From positions 97,200,826 through 97,264,825 of the forward strand of contig NC_134093.1 of assembly GCF_000715075.1 (NCBI RefSeq): a stretch of DNA of 64,000 nt, read 5' to 3'. The stretch comes from Nicotiana tabacum. Lineage: Eukaryota > Streptophyta > Magnoliopsida > Solanales > Solanaceae. This document shows, one piece after another, positions 1 through 10,179 of this stretch. The notes beneath the pieces were generated by a model, which searched no databases, had not been told where the DNA came from, and saw only the letters and a program-made list of their open reading frames with translations. Positions within the stretch are counted from its first letter, which is position 1. Every line of letters begins with the position of its first letter. The position numbers and the translations under genes were made by a program.

Positions 1-194
1 GGATTTCTGGCCTTGGCTTCCAGCAGGCCAGGAATCACAAGCAAAAAATAATATTGCTAGATATAATAAGAGTGAAAGATTTTGTTTATAGTAGTGAGAA
101 ATTTCGAACTCTAAAATATCTTTTTTTCCACAGGAAAGTGGGAGGGGTTCGAATAGTACTGCCTCCTCTTAGCCGTAAAAGAATTGGCCACTTA

Positions 195-780
195 AATACT
201 GAGGTCAGTGTTTAAATAAATAGGGCTGAACCCTAAATTTTAGGTGGAAATACACAAAATCAGTAGGAAATAAGGAAAAGAATCACATAAGGAAGACAAG
301 AGATTATTATAAAAAGGGAATACTGAATCGAACCAGATTTGGTTTAAGTAAAAGGGTCGGAAACCCTAAATTAGGTAAACTCCAAAATCAGTAGAGAATA
401 ATGGCAAAGAATCACGCATTAACACATAAAGATGAATGTAGACAAGGATTATTCAAAAGAAACATGAAATCGAACCAGATAGTTCAAGTAAAAAGGGGCT
501 GAAACCCTAATTTTGGGTAAAACACAAAATCAGCAAAAAATAAAGGCAAGGAACACATATAGGAAATTATTCAAAAGGAAACCTAATATCGAACCAGATT
601 TGGTTCAAATAAAAAGGGTTTGAAACCATAAATTAAGTAAGTCACAAAATCGGCAAAAAATAAGCAGATCCATAAGTAATAGAACGAATATAGACGGAAA
701 AAGAAGTTAAAAATCAGAGTTTGAACCAGATTGGGTTCAAATCAAAGAAATATTTGGAACCCTAACCTTTAGGGCTTAGT
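195..780. repeat. Degenerate tandem repeat, unit about 120-140 bp, four copies
   Basis: The word GAACCAGAT recurs near 330, 472, 591 and 723. Each time it is followed by GGTTCAA-like sequence, AAAAGGG, an AAACCCTAA-like word and CACAAAATCAG. Spacing is 120-141 bp. The copies differ by many substitutions and small indels, so the array is old. Confidence 0.7.
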
Positions 781-893
781 GCGAACCAAGCGAGATATGA
801 GAGAATCATTACAAATAACGTACTTGGACTCGAGGTTGTCCAGATTCAAGAGGTAAACATTGATTTGGACGGAATCACAGTGGGGTACTTGCC

Positions 894-920
894 ATGTTTA
901 GGCAAGTACCTAAGTTATTC
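894..920. other. Perfect 10-bp inverted repeat, 7-nt loop
   Basis: GGTACTTGCC at 894-903 is the exact reverse complement of GGCAAGTACC at 911-920. It is a potential hairpin inside the LTR-like repeat. Its function is unknown. Confidence 0.6.
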
Positions 921-1127
921 CGAAATTTAGCACCAAATCAAAGTAAAACACTAAAATGGTAAGGGAATAGGGAAAGAATCCCATTAGGACCGGGATTCAG
1001 GGGGATTTGGGTGAGGAGGCGGCGTTAGGGTTCATCAGGGGAGGGTAAATGAGGGTGGAGGCTTTAGAGAAGTCAGGATTAGGGTAGAGATGAGGGGATA
1101 CAAGGGAAGGGGTCGTTATTTGTGGGT

Positions 1128-1149
1128 CGTTGATCATATTTGATCAACG
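1128..1149. other. Perfect 9-bp inverted repeat, 4-nt loop
   Basis: CGTTGATCA at 1128-1136 and TGATCAACG at 1141-1149 are exact reverse complements separated by TATT. It is a second potential hairpin in the same repeat. Confidence 0.6.
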
Positions 1150-1914
1150 GCCATGATTTAGGCGGATTGGCGTTGGGTATTAATGAATGGGTAGGGTATT
1201 GGGCTTAGGAAAATTGGGTTGGTTTGGGTAGTTTTAGGTCCGAAATCAATTAAAATTGGGACCAAATTTTAAATACCCAAATATAACCAATAAAATAATT
1301 TGTAAAAATAATAGATAAATAATAAAAATATCATTTATGCATAAAAATGATTGAAAACAAATATTTAACATTATAAAAATATAAAAAAGTTATTGTTGCA
1401 TAAATAGAGTAATTATAAGTACATATAGGCTATTATTGCAAAAATATGCAATTTTAGCCTTTAAAATGTAAATGTAATTATAACAAGTGTAGTAAAAATA
1501 TTTATAACCTAACATGGGTGTAAAAGATGAGTTTATATGATAAAAGCATCATAAATATTATTTGTAAGGTAATTAATGGGTATTTATATAATAAAAATGA
1601 GGAAATAAATTAATTTAAATGCTAAAATCAATAGATAAATCATTATAAAATTATTCGTGATGCAATTAGTTATAATTTAGATAATAAAATGTTGTAGTAA
1701 ATTAATTAAATCTTTTTTAAAAATTACAGAAAATTATGAAAAATACTAGTTGATATTCATGCACTATTTTGAAAGCATATATGCATTTAAAAATATATGA
1801 GGGAAAATTGGGTATCAACAACTGCCCCTCTTTACTCGGGAAGGATGAAAGAGTTGTCGGGTAAAGAAATGATGACCGATTTTGACCAATATAGGTTGCA
1901 CCTTGGTCTCTGAG

Positions 1915-1963
1915 CTGCCTACGTATCCCTAGTTATACAGGAATCAAGCCATGTGTAGTTCTG
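1915..1963. repeat. Conserved CTGCCTACGTATCC...GGAATC...GTAGTTC block, copy 1
   Basis: The block contains CTGCCTACGTATCC, then AGGAATCA and GTGTAGTTCTG. Related blocks lie at 34686-34734 and 37217-37259 on the same strand. All three sit in non-coding retroelement-like DNA. I remember this block as common in Solanaceae repeat sequence. Its role is unknown. Confidence 0.6.
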
Positions 1964-2271
1964 GATCTGACGGTGGAATAAACCGATGGAATTGTTGTAA
2001 GAACGGACTGAATATTCTGGATATGATAGGTTGAGAATGGTTATGGATATTTGAGTGGGCATCAGGTGAGAATAAGTAACGGATGGTGGTCGGTTGCATT
2101 TGAAATAATTGAAGGATATAAACGTTGAATGGAAACTGTAGCGAAGATTGCTCCCGTTATGAGAACGGTTACTTCCCGGATTACCTACAAACTCAGAATA
2201 CGATGCATGCATATAGATTATCGCATAAATTTAAACATGATGCAAATTCCCTTTGCCTCATGCAAATTCCC

Positions 2272-2443
2272 ATGCAAATGGAAGGCAATGCTTAACCTTA
2301 TGCAGTTGAGGAGGTAGGGATTAGCCTCATGCAAGATTTGAGACAATTCTTAGTCTCATGCAAATAGAAGGCAATGCTTAGCCTTATGCAGTTGAGGAGG
2401 CAGGGCTTAGCCTCATGCAAGATTTGAGACAATGCTTAGTCTC
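2272..2443. repeat. Two-copy 86-bp tandem repeat
   Basis: Units at 2272-2357 and 2358-2443 begin ATGCAAATGGAAGGCAATGC and ATGCAAATAGAAGGCAATGC and end TTAGTCTC. They differ at only a few positions. Each unit has an internal GAGG...TTAGCCTCATGCA half-repeat. A partial unit (ATGCAAATTCCC, given twice) precedes the array. Confidence 0.85.
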
Positions 2444-2817
2444 ATGCAGCGAATAAATAATAAGTGATAGAGGAGTATTTCTTAGTTGTGGATGAGTTCG
2501 GTAGCCTTGTTGTTGTGAAGACAGTGATTCTAAGGTGCGCACGTACTGACGACTATCTCTTGTTCCTGCATTCAAAGAAATATCGTGAGTTTTGCGGGGG
2601 AGGTTGGTTCGTGCCTTTGTTTGCTCCGCTCCGCATTGGAATCCTGTTCGAGTTACCATGGGTAGCATCTGGCTAAAAATAAAGTTTTCAAAAAATATGC
2701 ATGCATAGTTATTCAAAACACAGTAATGTGCAATTTAAAAATTGATTAGATGAACCAATAACTGCGACATTGTTAGAGACATTGCGACCTTCTTGCCATA
2801 GAATTTTGAGGGTCCTC
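2444..2817. other. Unassigned non-coding spacer
   Basis: No coding motif or RNA gene is recognised. The last 50 bases directly abut the point where homology to the chromovirus LTR begins. Confidence 0.4.
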
Positions 2818-3599
2818 AATATTTTCAATATTAGTGACTTTCTTCCTTGTGTTGTAGGAAATAATGATGATCTGCATTTGAGAAAAAATTCTTCTCAAGA
2901 AGGGGAGAATGATACACCTCAAGGAACACCAATGGCATCTAGGTCATTCACAATATCTCAATCCAAGGAACTAAGGGATTTGCACCTTTTCACCAAGCAT
3001 TGGATATCTTGGAAGCATTGGAAGACAATGGTGGAAGGCCCTTGAAGGCATACAATATGTTTAGGGTGGAGGTCTTGGAGGAGCATGGAGACCACGCAGG
3101 CTACGTGGATGAATTGGTAGCCTACTCCCCCTATGCCCACGTGGAAGGCCATGTCTACGTGGATGGTGATAGGCACATATGTGTGCTCCCTTGATGACTT
3201 GGATGCAAGCATGTGGACCTAGGCCATGCTTGCCAATGATTGGAGACTTGGGTTAAAAATTTTCCTTGTGAGCATAGTAGTTAGACCCATTAGGGGTACT
3301 TATGTCTTTCTTACCTTATTTGGACCTAGCATAAATAACATATGATGAGGTCATTCCTAGTTTAGCTTATCTTTGAATATTGAATAATTGTGAGGAGCAT
3401 GTGTTTCCAACTTGTTGATTCAAACTCTTGCAAGGTGTATTCACAAGAGGGTAATACTATAGTTTAGGTCTACTAATTATTGTAAAAATTATTGGGTAAT
3501 TAATTATTTCAATTGTTTGACAATTACTTCTTTTTTGGGTCTATTCTCAATTTCTATCTTGTCTTTAATTTCTTCAATTCCGTACTTAGATTTGTATCA
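2818..3599 (+). repeat. 5' LTR of the chromovirus-type element
   Basis: It is nearly collinear with 20220-21019, with about 45 mismatches by eye and an 18-bp gap near 3452. It ends TTTGTATCA directly before the primer site. Homology starts at AATATTTTC rather than at a TG, inside sequence that in the 3' copy encodes the end of integrase. Pol therefore either overlaps the 3' LTR, or the first copy is a recombinant. The LTR contains GGCTACGTGG, GCCCACGTGG and similar words. Confidence 0.75.
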
Positions 3600-3601
3600 T
3601 T

Positions 3602-3613
3602 TGGTATCAAAGC
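3602..3613 (+). other. Primer binding site, tRNA-iMet type
   Basis: TGGTATCAAAGC lies 2 nt after the end of the 5' LTR. It matches the usual plant site TGGTATCAGAGC, complementary to the 3' end of initiator tRNA-Met, at 11 of 12 positions. It would prime minus-strand DNA synthesis and it fixes the LTR end. Confidence 0.85.
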
Positions 3614-3970
3614 TTGGATTAGTGTGTGTTTCTACATACATTAGCTAAGTATTTGATTTTATTGAAAATCCAAAAAAAAAAAATTATTCTTCATGTTCTT
3701 GAGTTAAATCTTTGATTTCTTGGATCTTGATGCATATTGATACTTGAAATTGATTGGAGTTTGTTCTCTATGTAAAAATAGATCAAATGAAGTTGGTTTG
3801 AAGTTATTTGAGTGTCTACAAGTAAATTTGAAAAGTTTATTGTTCCTCAAGTTTATCATTATCATAAGTGGATTCATGATAAAAAGTACAATTTGATCCA
3901 TTTGAGTTGATGTGATTCATGAATTTGATGTTAAAAATAATTGGGCTTTGATCCTAAGGTGATTTCCAAG

Positions 3971-4625
3971 TAGAGGTGGGTGTTCGGGCAGTTCAGATTG
4001 CATATGAAAATTTCGGTTTGGATTTTTGATTTTCGGATTGAAGAAATGACAATCCAAATCCAATCCAAATAAATTCGGTTTGGATAGGATTTTTTAAGTT
4101 CGGTTTCGGATTAATTAGTTTGGATATTTTGAATTTTTGGTTTTGAGCTTATAAGTTGAGAAGTTTCTTCTTTCTACAAAAATGAATATCCAAATGAGTA
4201 CTCATGATAAATTACCTAAAAAGTTCCTCATTCACCGCAATTATACAAAATAAAGTATTCAAGTAATGAAATTATTATTAAAAAAATATAATTGAGACAT
4301 TAATACAACCGATAAGAAGTAGAAATAGTAAAATCATGTCCAAATAGAAAGTATTCTCATAGTAACTTAGTAATTAATATTGAATTTATGAGATAATATC
4401 TAATGGGTAGGGTATTGAACTTATTACTATTGACATATGGATAATGGACTAAATATAAAGTATAAGAATTTCAGATATCCAAAATTCGAACTACCAAATC
4501 CAATATCCAATCCGAAATCCAAAAAGTTTTAAAATTAAATCCAAAATTCAATCCATAATCCAAAAATCTAAACAAAAAGTCCAAATTAATCGAATTTCAC
4601 TTTAGATTTCGTATGCCCACCCCTA
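3971..4625. mobile_element. hAT-like MITE in the leader of the chromovirus-type element
   Basis: The left end TAGAGGTGGGTGTTCGG and the right end, read on the other strand as TAGGGGTGGGCATACGA, form terminal inverted repeats with 12 of 17 matches. The flanking 8 bp are TTTCCAAG (3963-3970) and TTCCCAAG (4626-4633), a 7/8 target-site duplication of the hAT length. Subterminal sequence is also roughly inverted, rich in TTTGGAT on the left and ATCCAAA on the right. There is no coding capacity, so it is a non-autonomous element of about 655 bp that inserted after the retrotransposon. It could instead be another superfamily with 8-bp duplications. Confidence 0.8.
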
Positions 4626-4739
4626 TTCCCAAGTGAAATATGAAGTTTGAAACCATTTGGACGTGATTTGGATCAATTTATAAATTCAAAATCGAGCCAA
4701 AAAGTGAAGAAAAGTTACAGAAAAATTGCAAATCTGAAG

Positions 4740-4905
4740 TACTGCGTAGGCTACGTAGCTTGCGTAGGCAATTCCAGACGCCACTAGATTGAGGATATTT
4801 TGTGTGTAGGCTGCGTAGAAATCATTCATAAGCTACACAACCTTGTGTAGGCTCCGTGCGTAGGCTACACAACCTTGTGTAGGTTAGGCTACAGAACTTG
4901 AAAAA
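4740..4905. repeat. Cluster of palindromic GTAGGCTAC / CTACACAA words
   Basis: CTACACAACCTTGTGTAG, an 8-bp perfect inverted repeat with a 2-nt spacer, occurs twice (4833-4850 and 4865-4882). Around it lie GCGTAGGCTACGTAG, GCGTAGGC and GTGTAGGCTGCGTAG. The style resembles the palindromic word clusters in the Tekay-type LTRs elsewhere in the window. Confidence 0.7.
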
Positions 4906-5381
4906 AAACAGAGGTTTGCATTGTATGATCTAATATTTTTTCTCTTCCATTTCTTCTACTCTTTTGATTACTCTAATTAGATTACAATAATATTAGTCCA
5001 TATTGATTTTTAGTCTAATTTCTGGGTGCTATTTCTCTTTCGTGCTACCTCTTTTTGTTCTTTTCTCTCTTATTACGTTGGTTAGTTACTTGTTTCTTTT
5101 CCATTAACTTGAACCGTTCTTTCGTGTCACATAACCTCCACTCTAACCCCGAAGTGGAAGGTTCTTCTTATTGAAAATATTCTTGACTAGAGTTGAAGAT
5201 CAACTTGTGGGAAACCAAGAGTGGTAAAAGACAAGAGTGAGTGAGAATATTTGAATGAGATAAAAGCCAAGGATCTTGAGTGAAACACGAGGGAATTAAG
5301 AGACATTGAGCAAGAGTGAAACACTAAGGAAGTGAACATAAGGTCCTTGTTTTCACTAACTTGTTTGCTCATTTTGTAGGT

Positions 5382-6583
5382 ATGATGGGGACAAGTGAAG
5401 AGTCTCCCAATAAAATGGAGTCCTTCATGGAGCAAGTGATGAAATAAATGGGAGAGTTGACCCATGAACTCAAAGAAATTAAGCTTTCAGTGAAGCTCAA
5501 TGAATAATTGTTATAATTGAGGAGAAACGTCTTTGCAAACTGGAGAGGGGGCAAGTAACACTACAACACTTCCACTACTCCACCACCTCTTCCTATTGGA
5601 CGTCAACACCACACAACCCCTCTTCCTATTGGTTATGGCAACCAAAGGGGTGAAACAAGAGATAACCAAATAATGTCCCAATATCTACGCATGAACTATG
5701 GCCAACCAAGGGTTCAACGAAATTGGCAAAATCGATGCAACAATGGGGGATACTCTGGAGAGAACCAAGGAGATCCGGATAGAGGGGTGAACACCATCAA
5801 GATCAATTTTCCTCCATTTACAGGAAGTAATGATCCAGAGGAATACTTGAGTTGGGTTGTTCAAAGTGTGAATTCTTTCGGACGAACCGAGTTTCTAGTA
5901 CCCCAAGAGTTAGGTATGCAATCACTCAATTTGAATACTTTTCATCTACTTGGTGGGATTCGGAAGAAAGGAGAAGGATAAGACTTTGCATTCTATGATA
6001 GATGAATGAGAAGATTTGATTAGTGTTATGGATGAAAGATTTGTGCTTAAACTACAAACAAGAGCTTCTCAAGAGAGTTTACTCTTTGAAGCAAGGCAAC
6101 AAGAGTGTTGGGGAATACCACAATGAATTTGATCTTGTTCACATAAGGGCCAACTTTGAGGAAGAGGATAATGCTACGGTGATCTGATTTATCGTGAGAC
6201 TTAATAGGGAAATCTCTCCACCTATGAAGCTTCACAAGTATGAGGTTTTGAATGATGTCTTCCAAGCAGCAAGTCAAGTTGAAAGATACTTGGAGGAAGA
6301 CAAGGACTACAAGGACTACAAGTCAAAGAGATACAACACTTTGTCGGAAAAAGTAAAAGACTCTTGGAAGCCATCTTCCAAGGATGACAAACCAAGGGAA
6401 TTAAAAAAGGATGCCAAGACATATTATGACAAGAGAAAACCGAAAGTAGAGTCCAAGGAAGGAGGTAACAATGCTAAGTCTCACTCTTCTACTTCTACTT
6501 GTAATATAAAATATTATAAGTGCCACAGCTATGGTCATGTTACGGTGGAATGTCCCAACCGGAGGGCAATTATCATTGGTTAG
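5382..6583 (+). pseudogene. gag: gag pseudogene, chromovirus-type element
   Basis: Gag forms the capsid-like particle that packages retrotransposon RNA. The start at 5382 is the first ATG after the leader and opens MMGTSEESPNKMESF. A recognisable Gypsy gag segment (FPPFTGSNDPEEYLSW) lies at about 5810-5860. The C-terminal part at 6194-6583 is lysine-rich and ends with a zinc knuckle, YYKCHSYGHVTVEC. The first of the four ligands (CCHC) is Tyr, not Cys, which one G-to-A change explains. In-frame stops (near 5444 and 5979), frameshifts and a further stop near 6184 break the frame. Gag flows into the protease region with the usual Gypsy order. It cannot make a full protein. Confidence 0.85.
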
Positions 6584-6595
6584 AGTGGACTCCAT

Positions 6596-7198
6596 TTGGC
6601 CAATAGTGAAAATGATGAGGATTCTCACAAGGAGCCTTCTAGTGGAGAGGATCAAGAAGTGTTTGATGGGATCAAAGAAATACTGAATATGTCAAATTGT
6701 GTTGTGAGAAGAATGATCGGTACAACCGTAAAAAAAGATGTTCTAGACCAAAGAGAAAACGTGTTCCATGCTAGATGTAGAGTTGGGGAATATATTGCGT
6801 CATTGATTGTGGATAGTGGAAGTTGTACCAATGTTGCTAGTAGTGTCATGGTTGAGAAGTTGGGTCTAAAAATTATGAAGCATGCTCGACCATACAAGTT
6901 GTAATGGTTGAATGAGTGTGGTGAACTCAAGGTGATCAAGCAAGCCATGGCCAAATTTATCATAGGAAAACATGAAGATGCGGTCTTATGTAATGTTGCT
7001 CCGATGCAAGCATGTCACATGCTTTTGGGACAACCTTGGCGATATGACCAGGGAGCTATTAATGATGGTAGAACAAATAGATACTCCTTCTTGTACAAGG
7101 GAAAGAAACATACTCTTCATCTATTAGCTCCTTCTCAAGTGAATGAAGATAATAAAATCATGAGTAGATTGAGAGAGAAAGAGAAAGGAGAGAATGAG
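6596..7198 (+). pseudogene. Aspartic protease region of pol, interrupted by nested insertion
   Basis: This is the retroviral-type aspartic protease that cleaves Gag-Pol. SLIVDSGSCTNVAS, with the catalytic Asp-Ser-Gly, lies at about 6810-6850. The later motif HMLLGQPWRYDQ is the conserved ILG-like flap-end segment. A stop at 6902-6904 splits the domain. The reading frame is cut at 7198 by the insertion of the 10.2-kb element, and the linker resumes at 17399 in the same lysine- and glutamate-rich style. The active-site triad itself is intact, but the gene is dead because of the stop and the insertion. Confidence 0.85.
7194..7198. repeat. Target-site duplication ATGAG, left copy
   Basis: ATGAG directly precedes the TG of the nested element's left LTR. 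The same five bases follow its right LTR at 17394-17398. A 5-bp duplication is the normal Gypsy integrase signature, and it fixes both ends of the element exactly. Confidence 0.9.
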
Positions 7199-10169
7199 TG
7201 TCATGACCCAAAACCTGCCCCGTCGTGATGACGCCTATCGTAGAACTAGGCAAGCCACAACTCAATATCCCAACACAGAAATGTTTTTGAACATAAAGAC
7301 GAAAGCAATTTAATAATTTAGGAAAGCCTTTTTGAAAATAGAAATATCCAAAATACGATACAATCCATCCAAAAACCAGGGTATCATAGAGTACATGAGC
7401 GTCTAACTTAGAATATAGTCCACTACAGTGTCTAGAGAAATAAACTAAAAATACAACTGGTGATAAAGGAGGAGAGTCAAGGCCTGCGAACGCCGTGCAA
7501 CTACCTTGGTAATCCCCAAACTCTAAAGCCACAATCAGTAACCGCCGCCGTGACCAAAAATGCCTGGATCTGCACATGAGATGTAGGGAGTAACGTGAGT
7601 ACATCCAACTCAGTAAGTAACAAGTCCAAACTTTGGACTGAAAGGTAGTGACAAACTCAACCGGTACAGATAAAATAGAAATAACTGAACAGAAATATAG
7701 GCATGCTTTCAAATTAAATAGGCAACTCAAACAGTAAAATGAAGCAGATCCGAACAGTGTAAAGAATATAACTCTACTATCTCTACATGCCAATGCACAT
7801 GCTGTATGTGATGCACCATGCTGTCAGCCTCATGTGCTCATACTCTCGAATGCTCAACCACTCGGTACTGTATATGGCCCGTACGGCCCAGGGAAGATCC
7901 ATCCCAGAACATATATATCACTGACTATAAGTCACCCAGTACCGAGGAAGGCCAATCCAGCCTTGTGGAGAAGATCCATCTCCAGGTATCAAGTACTTCG
8001 GACAAGATCCATGTCCAGGGAAGATCCACCCCTCAATAATATCAACCGCGCTCACTAGGGGTGTGTACAGACTCCGTAGGGGCTCCTACAGCCTAAGAGT
8101 TATCATAAAATCAGTATAACCGCTGTGGCGTGCAGCCCGATCCGATAACTGTCACTCATAATCAGGCTCTCAGCCTCACTCAGTCATCAATATCTCCAGT
8201 CTCACTCACGGGCTCACAATATCATGAAAACTAGCCCGAAACAATGATATGATGCATCAATAAATAACAAGTGATACAGAGATATGATATGGAATGTATG
8301 AACATGACTGAGTACATAATATTAATGAAATCAGTGAGATGACAGCAATAAACGACCACTAAGGGTCCCAACAGTAACGACATAAAGCCTAAACATGATA
8401 TCTAGCCTGATTGACAGCTCAATTACTTTATCACAAGATGAAAACATGGATATCAGCAAAATAGAGTTACTATACAGTGCCATGGAATCAAACAGACCAC
8501 AATTCTCACAGTACGCGCTCGCACGCCCGTCATTTGGCATGTGCGTCACCTCAATACCAATCGTATAGCATATAGTTTGGGGTTTCGAACCCTCAGAATT
8601 AAGTTTGAAAGCGTTAATTACCTCAAACCTAGCAAATCCTACACCAAAATGCCTTTGCCCCTCGAATAAGTCTCAAAATGCCCCGAATCTAGCCACAAGC
8701 AGTACGATATAATTAATATAGTCTAAAGGAATCAATTCTACAAGAAAAACATGAAATTATAAGCCAAAATTTAGAAATCAGCCCGGACCCGGACCCCTGG
8801 CCCACATCTCGAAATCTGACAAAAGTCACAAAATCCGAAATCCCATTTACTCATGAGTCTAACCATACTAAAATTACTCAAATCCGATAAAAAAATCCCA
8901 TTTAAAACCTCAAAATTCTAACTCAAGAGTTCTTCCTCTTTTTCCCCAATTTCTCACCCCAAATCACAAATTAGATGATAAAAATAAAGATGAAATCACG
9001 GGATTTAACCAAAACCAAGTAGGAATCACTTACCCCAATCAAATCCACAAAAATCCCTTCAAGAATTTCCTAATTCCGTGTTCTCTATCTCAAAATATGA
9101 AAAATGGGTTCAAACACTCATTTTTTAAATTAATACTGCCCGCCCATATATCCTTCTTCGCGAACGGGATCGTCCTCTCGCGTTCGCGTAGACCAACTCA
9201 GACTGCCTCTCAACTTAACTCTTCGTGAACACGACCTACGCTTCGCGAATGTGAAGCTTTGCAAACTCAGACCTTCGCGAAGACGTCCCTCACCTCGCGA
9301 ACGCGTAGAACAAAAGACTAGGGGTCCCTAGCTGCCTCTCTCCCCTTCGCGAACACGACGCCACTCAAGCGTTTGCGATGCACACACTGCCATACCTTTA
9401 CGTTCGCGTCCTCTCTTTCGCGGACGCGTAGAGCAAACATTCACCAACTCAAAACACTCTTCGCGAACGCGTAAGAGGAAACTAAAACAATGCAGTTGCA
9501 GATATCAGCTATCTCACTAAGGCAAAAAATGATATGTTAACCACCCGAAACTCACCCGAGGCCCCTGGGACCTCAACCAAACATACCATCAAGTCCCAAA
9601 ATATTATAAGAACTTAGTAGAGCCTTTGAATCACTAAAAACAACATCAAAACACCAATTACACCCGAATTCAAGCCTAAAGAACTTCTAAACTTTTAAAT
9701 TCCACAAACGATGCCGAAACCTACCAAACCACGTCCAATGGACCTCAAATATTGCCCACAAGTCATATTCAGCATTACGGACCTACTCTAACTTCCAGAA
9801 TCGGAATCCGACCCCGATATCAAAAAGTCAACCCCCCGGTCAAACTTCCAAAAATTCGACTTTCGCCATTTCAAGCCTAAATCAGCTACATACCTCAAAT
9901 TCACAGTCCGGATATGCTCCTAAGTCCAAAATAACCCAACAGAGCTAACAGAACCGACAGAACTCCATTTTGGAGTCGTCTTCACACCATCCCAACTACG
10001 GTCAAAATTCTAAGAATTAAGCTTTCGTTTAAGGGATTAAGTGTCCCAAAACAATCCGAAACCAAAACAAGACCTCCCGGCAAGTCACATAAGCAGAAAC
10101 AGATACAGGGAATGCAGTATATAGGGGATTGGGGCTAATACGCTCAAAACGACCGGCTGGGTCATTACA
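7199..10169 (-). repeat. 3' LTR of the nested Tekay-like element
   Basis: On the + strand it starts TGTCATGACCC and ends GGGTCATTACA, giving near-inverted termini. It aligns along its length with 14425-17393. On the - strand it contains a cluster of TTCGCGAACGCG-type words (plus coordinates about 9155-9480), a donor-like GGGGTAAGTG (GT at 9033-9032) and an acceptor-like GTGCAG (AG at 7571-7570). A 211-codon open frame near its end is treated as chance. Confidence 0.9.
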
Positions 10170-10179
10170 TCCTCCCCCA
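10170..10179 (-). other. Polypurine tract of the nested element
   Basis: On the - strand TGGGGGAGGA directly precedes the TGTAATGACCC start of the 3' LTR. It would prime plus-strand DNA synthesis. Its position confirms the - orientation of the element. Confidence 0.8.

Larger units (their letters stand above)
1..2460. repeat. AT-rich non-coding repeat, probable old LTR
   Basis: No convincing coding sequence is present. The stretch runs from degenerate tandem repeats through a G-rich patch (about 960-1240) and a very AT-rich patch (1280-1800) into a conserved block at 1815-1965. That block opens with AACTGCCCCTCTTTACTCGG and has a related copy at 34545-34735. Similar non-coding sequence recurs at 30400-31324 plus 34159-34735 and at 46880-47500. 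I infer that these are copies of one LTR or untranslated region of a large Gypsy element. The ends of the repeat are not resolved, and the left end lies outside the window. Confidence 0.5.
3614..5381 (+). other. Untranslated leader of the chromovirus-type element
   Basis: AT-rich, non-coding sequence lies between the primer site and the first gag ATG. It contains a hAT-like MITE (3971-4625), a cluster of palindromic GTAGGCTAC-type words (4740-4905) and a T-rich stretch around 4930-5110. No other gene is seen. Confidence 0.7.

Noticed and set aside
2807..2817. TGAG at 2807 as the true start of the chromovirus 5' LTR (with TGAG at 20204)
   Set aside because: The spacing to the shared AATATTTTC differs by 5 bp and the bases between do not align, so homology supports only a start at about 2818.
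2770..3212. Open frames of 84-91 codons in the 5' LTR of the chromovirus-type element (and the same at 20157-20614)
   Set aside because: On the + strand they are the tail of pol within the LTR; on the - strand they are shadows. They are not separate genes.
3602..3613. tRNA gene at the iMet-like sequence
   Set aside because: Only the 12-nt primer-complementary stretch is present. No cloverleaf can be formed around it, nor around 14410-14421.
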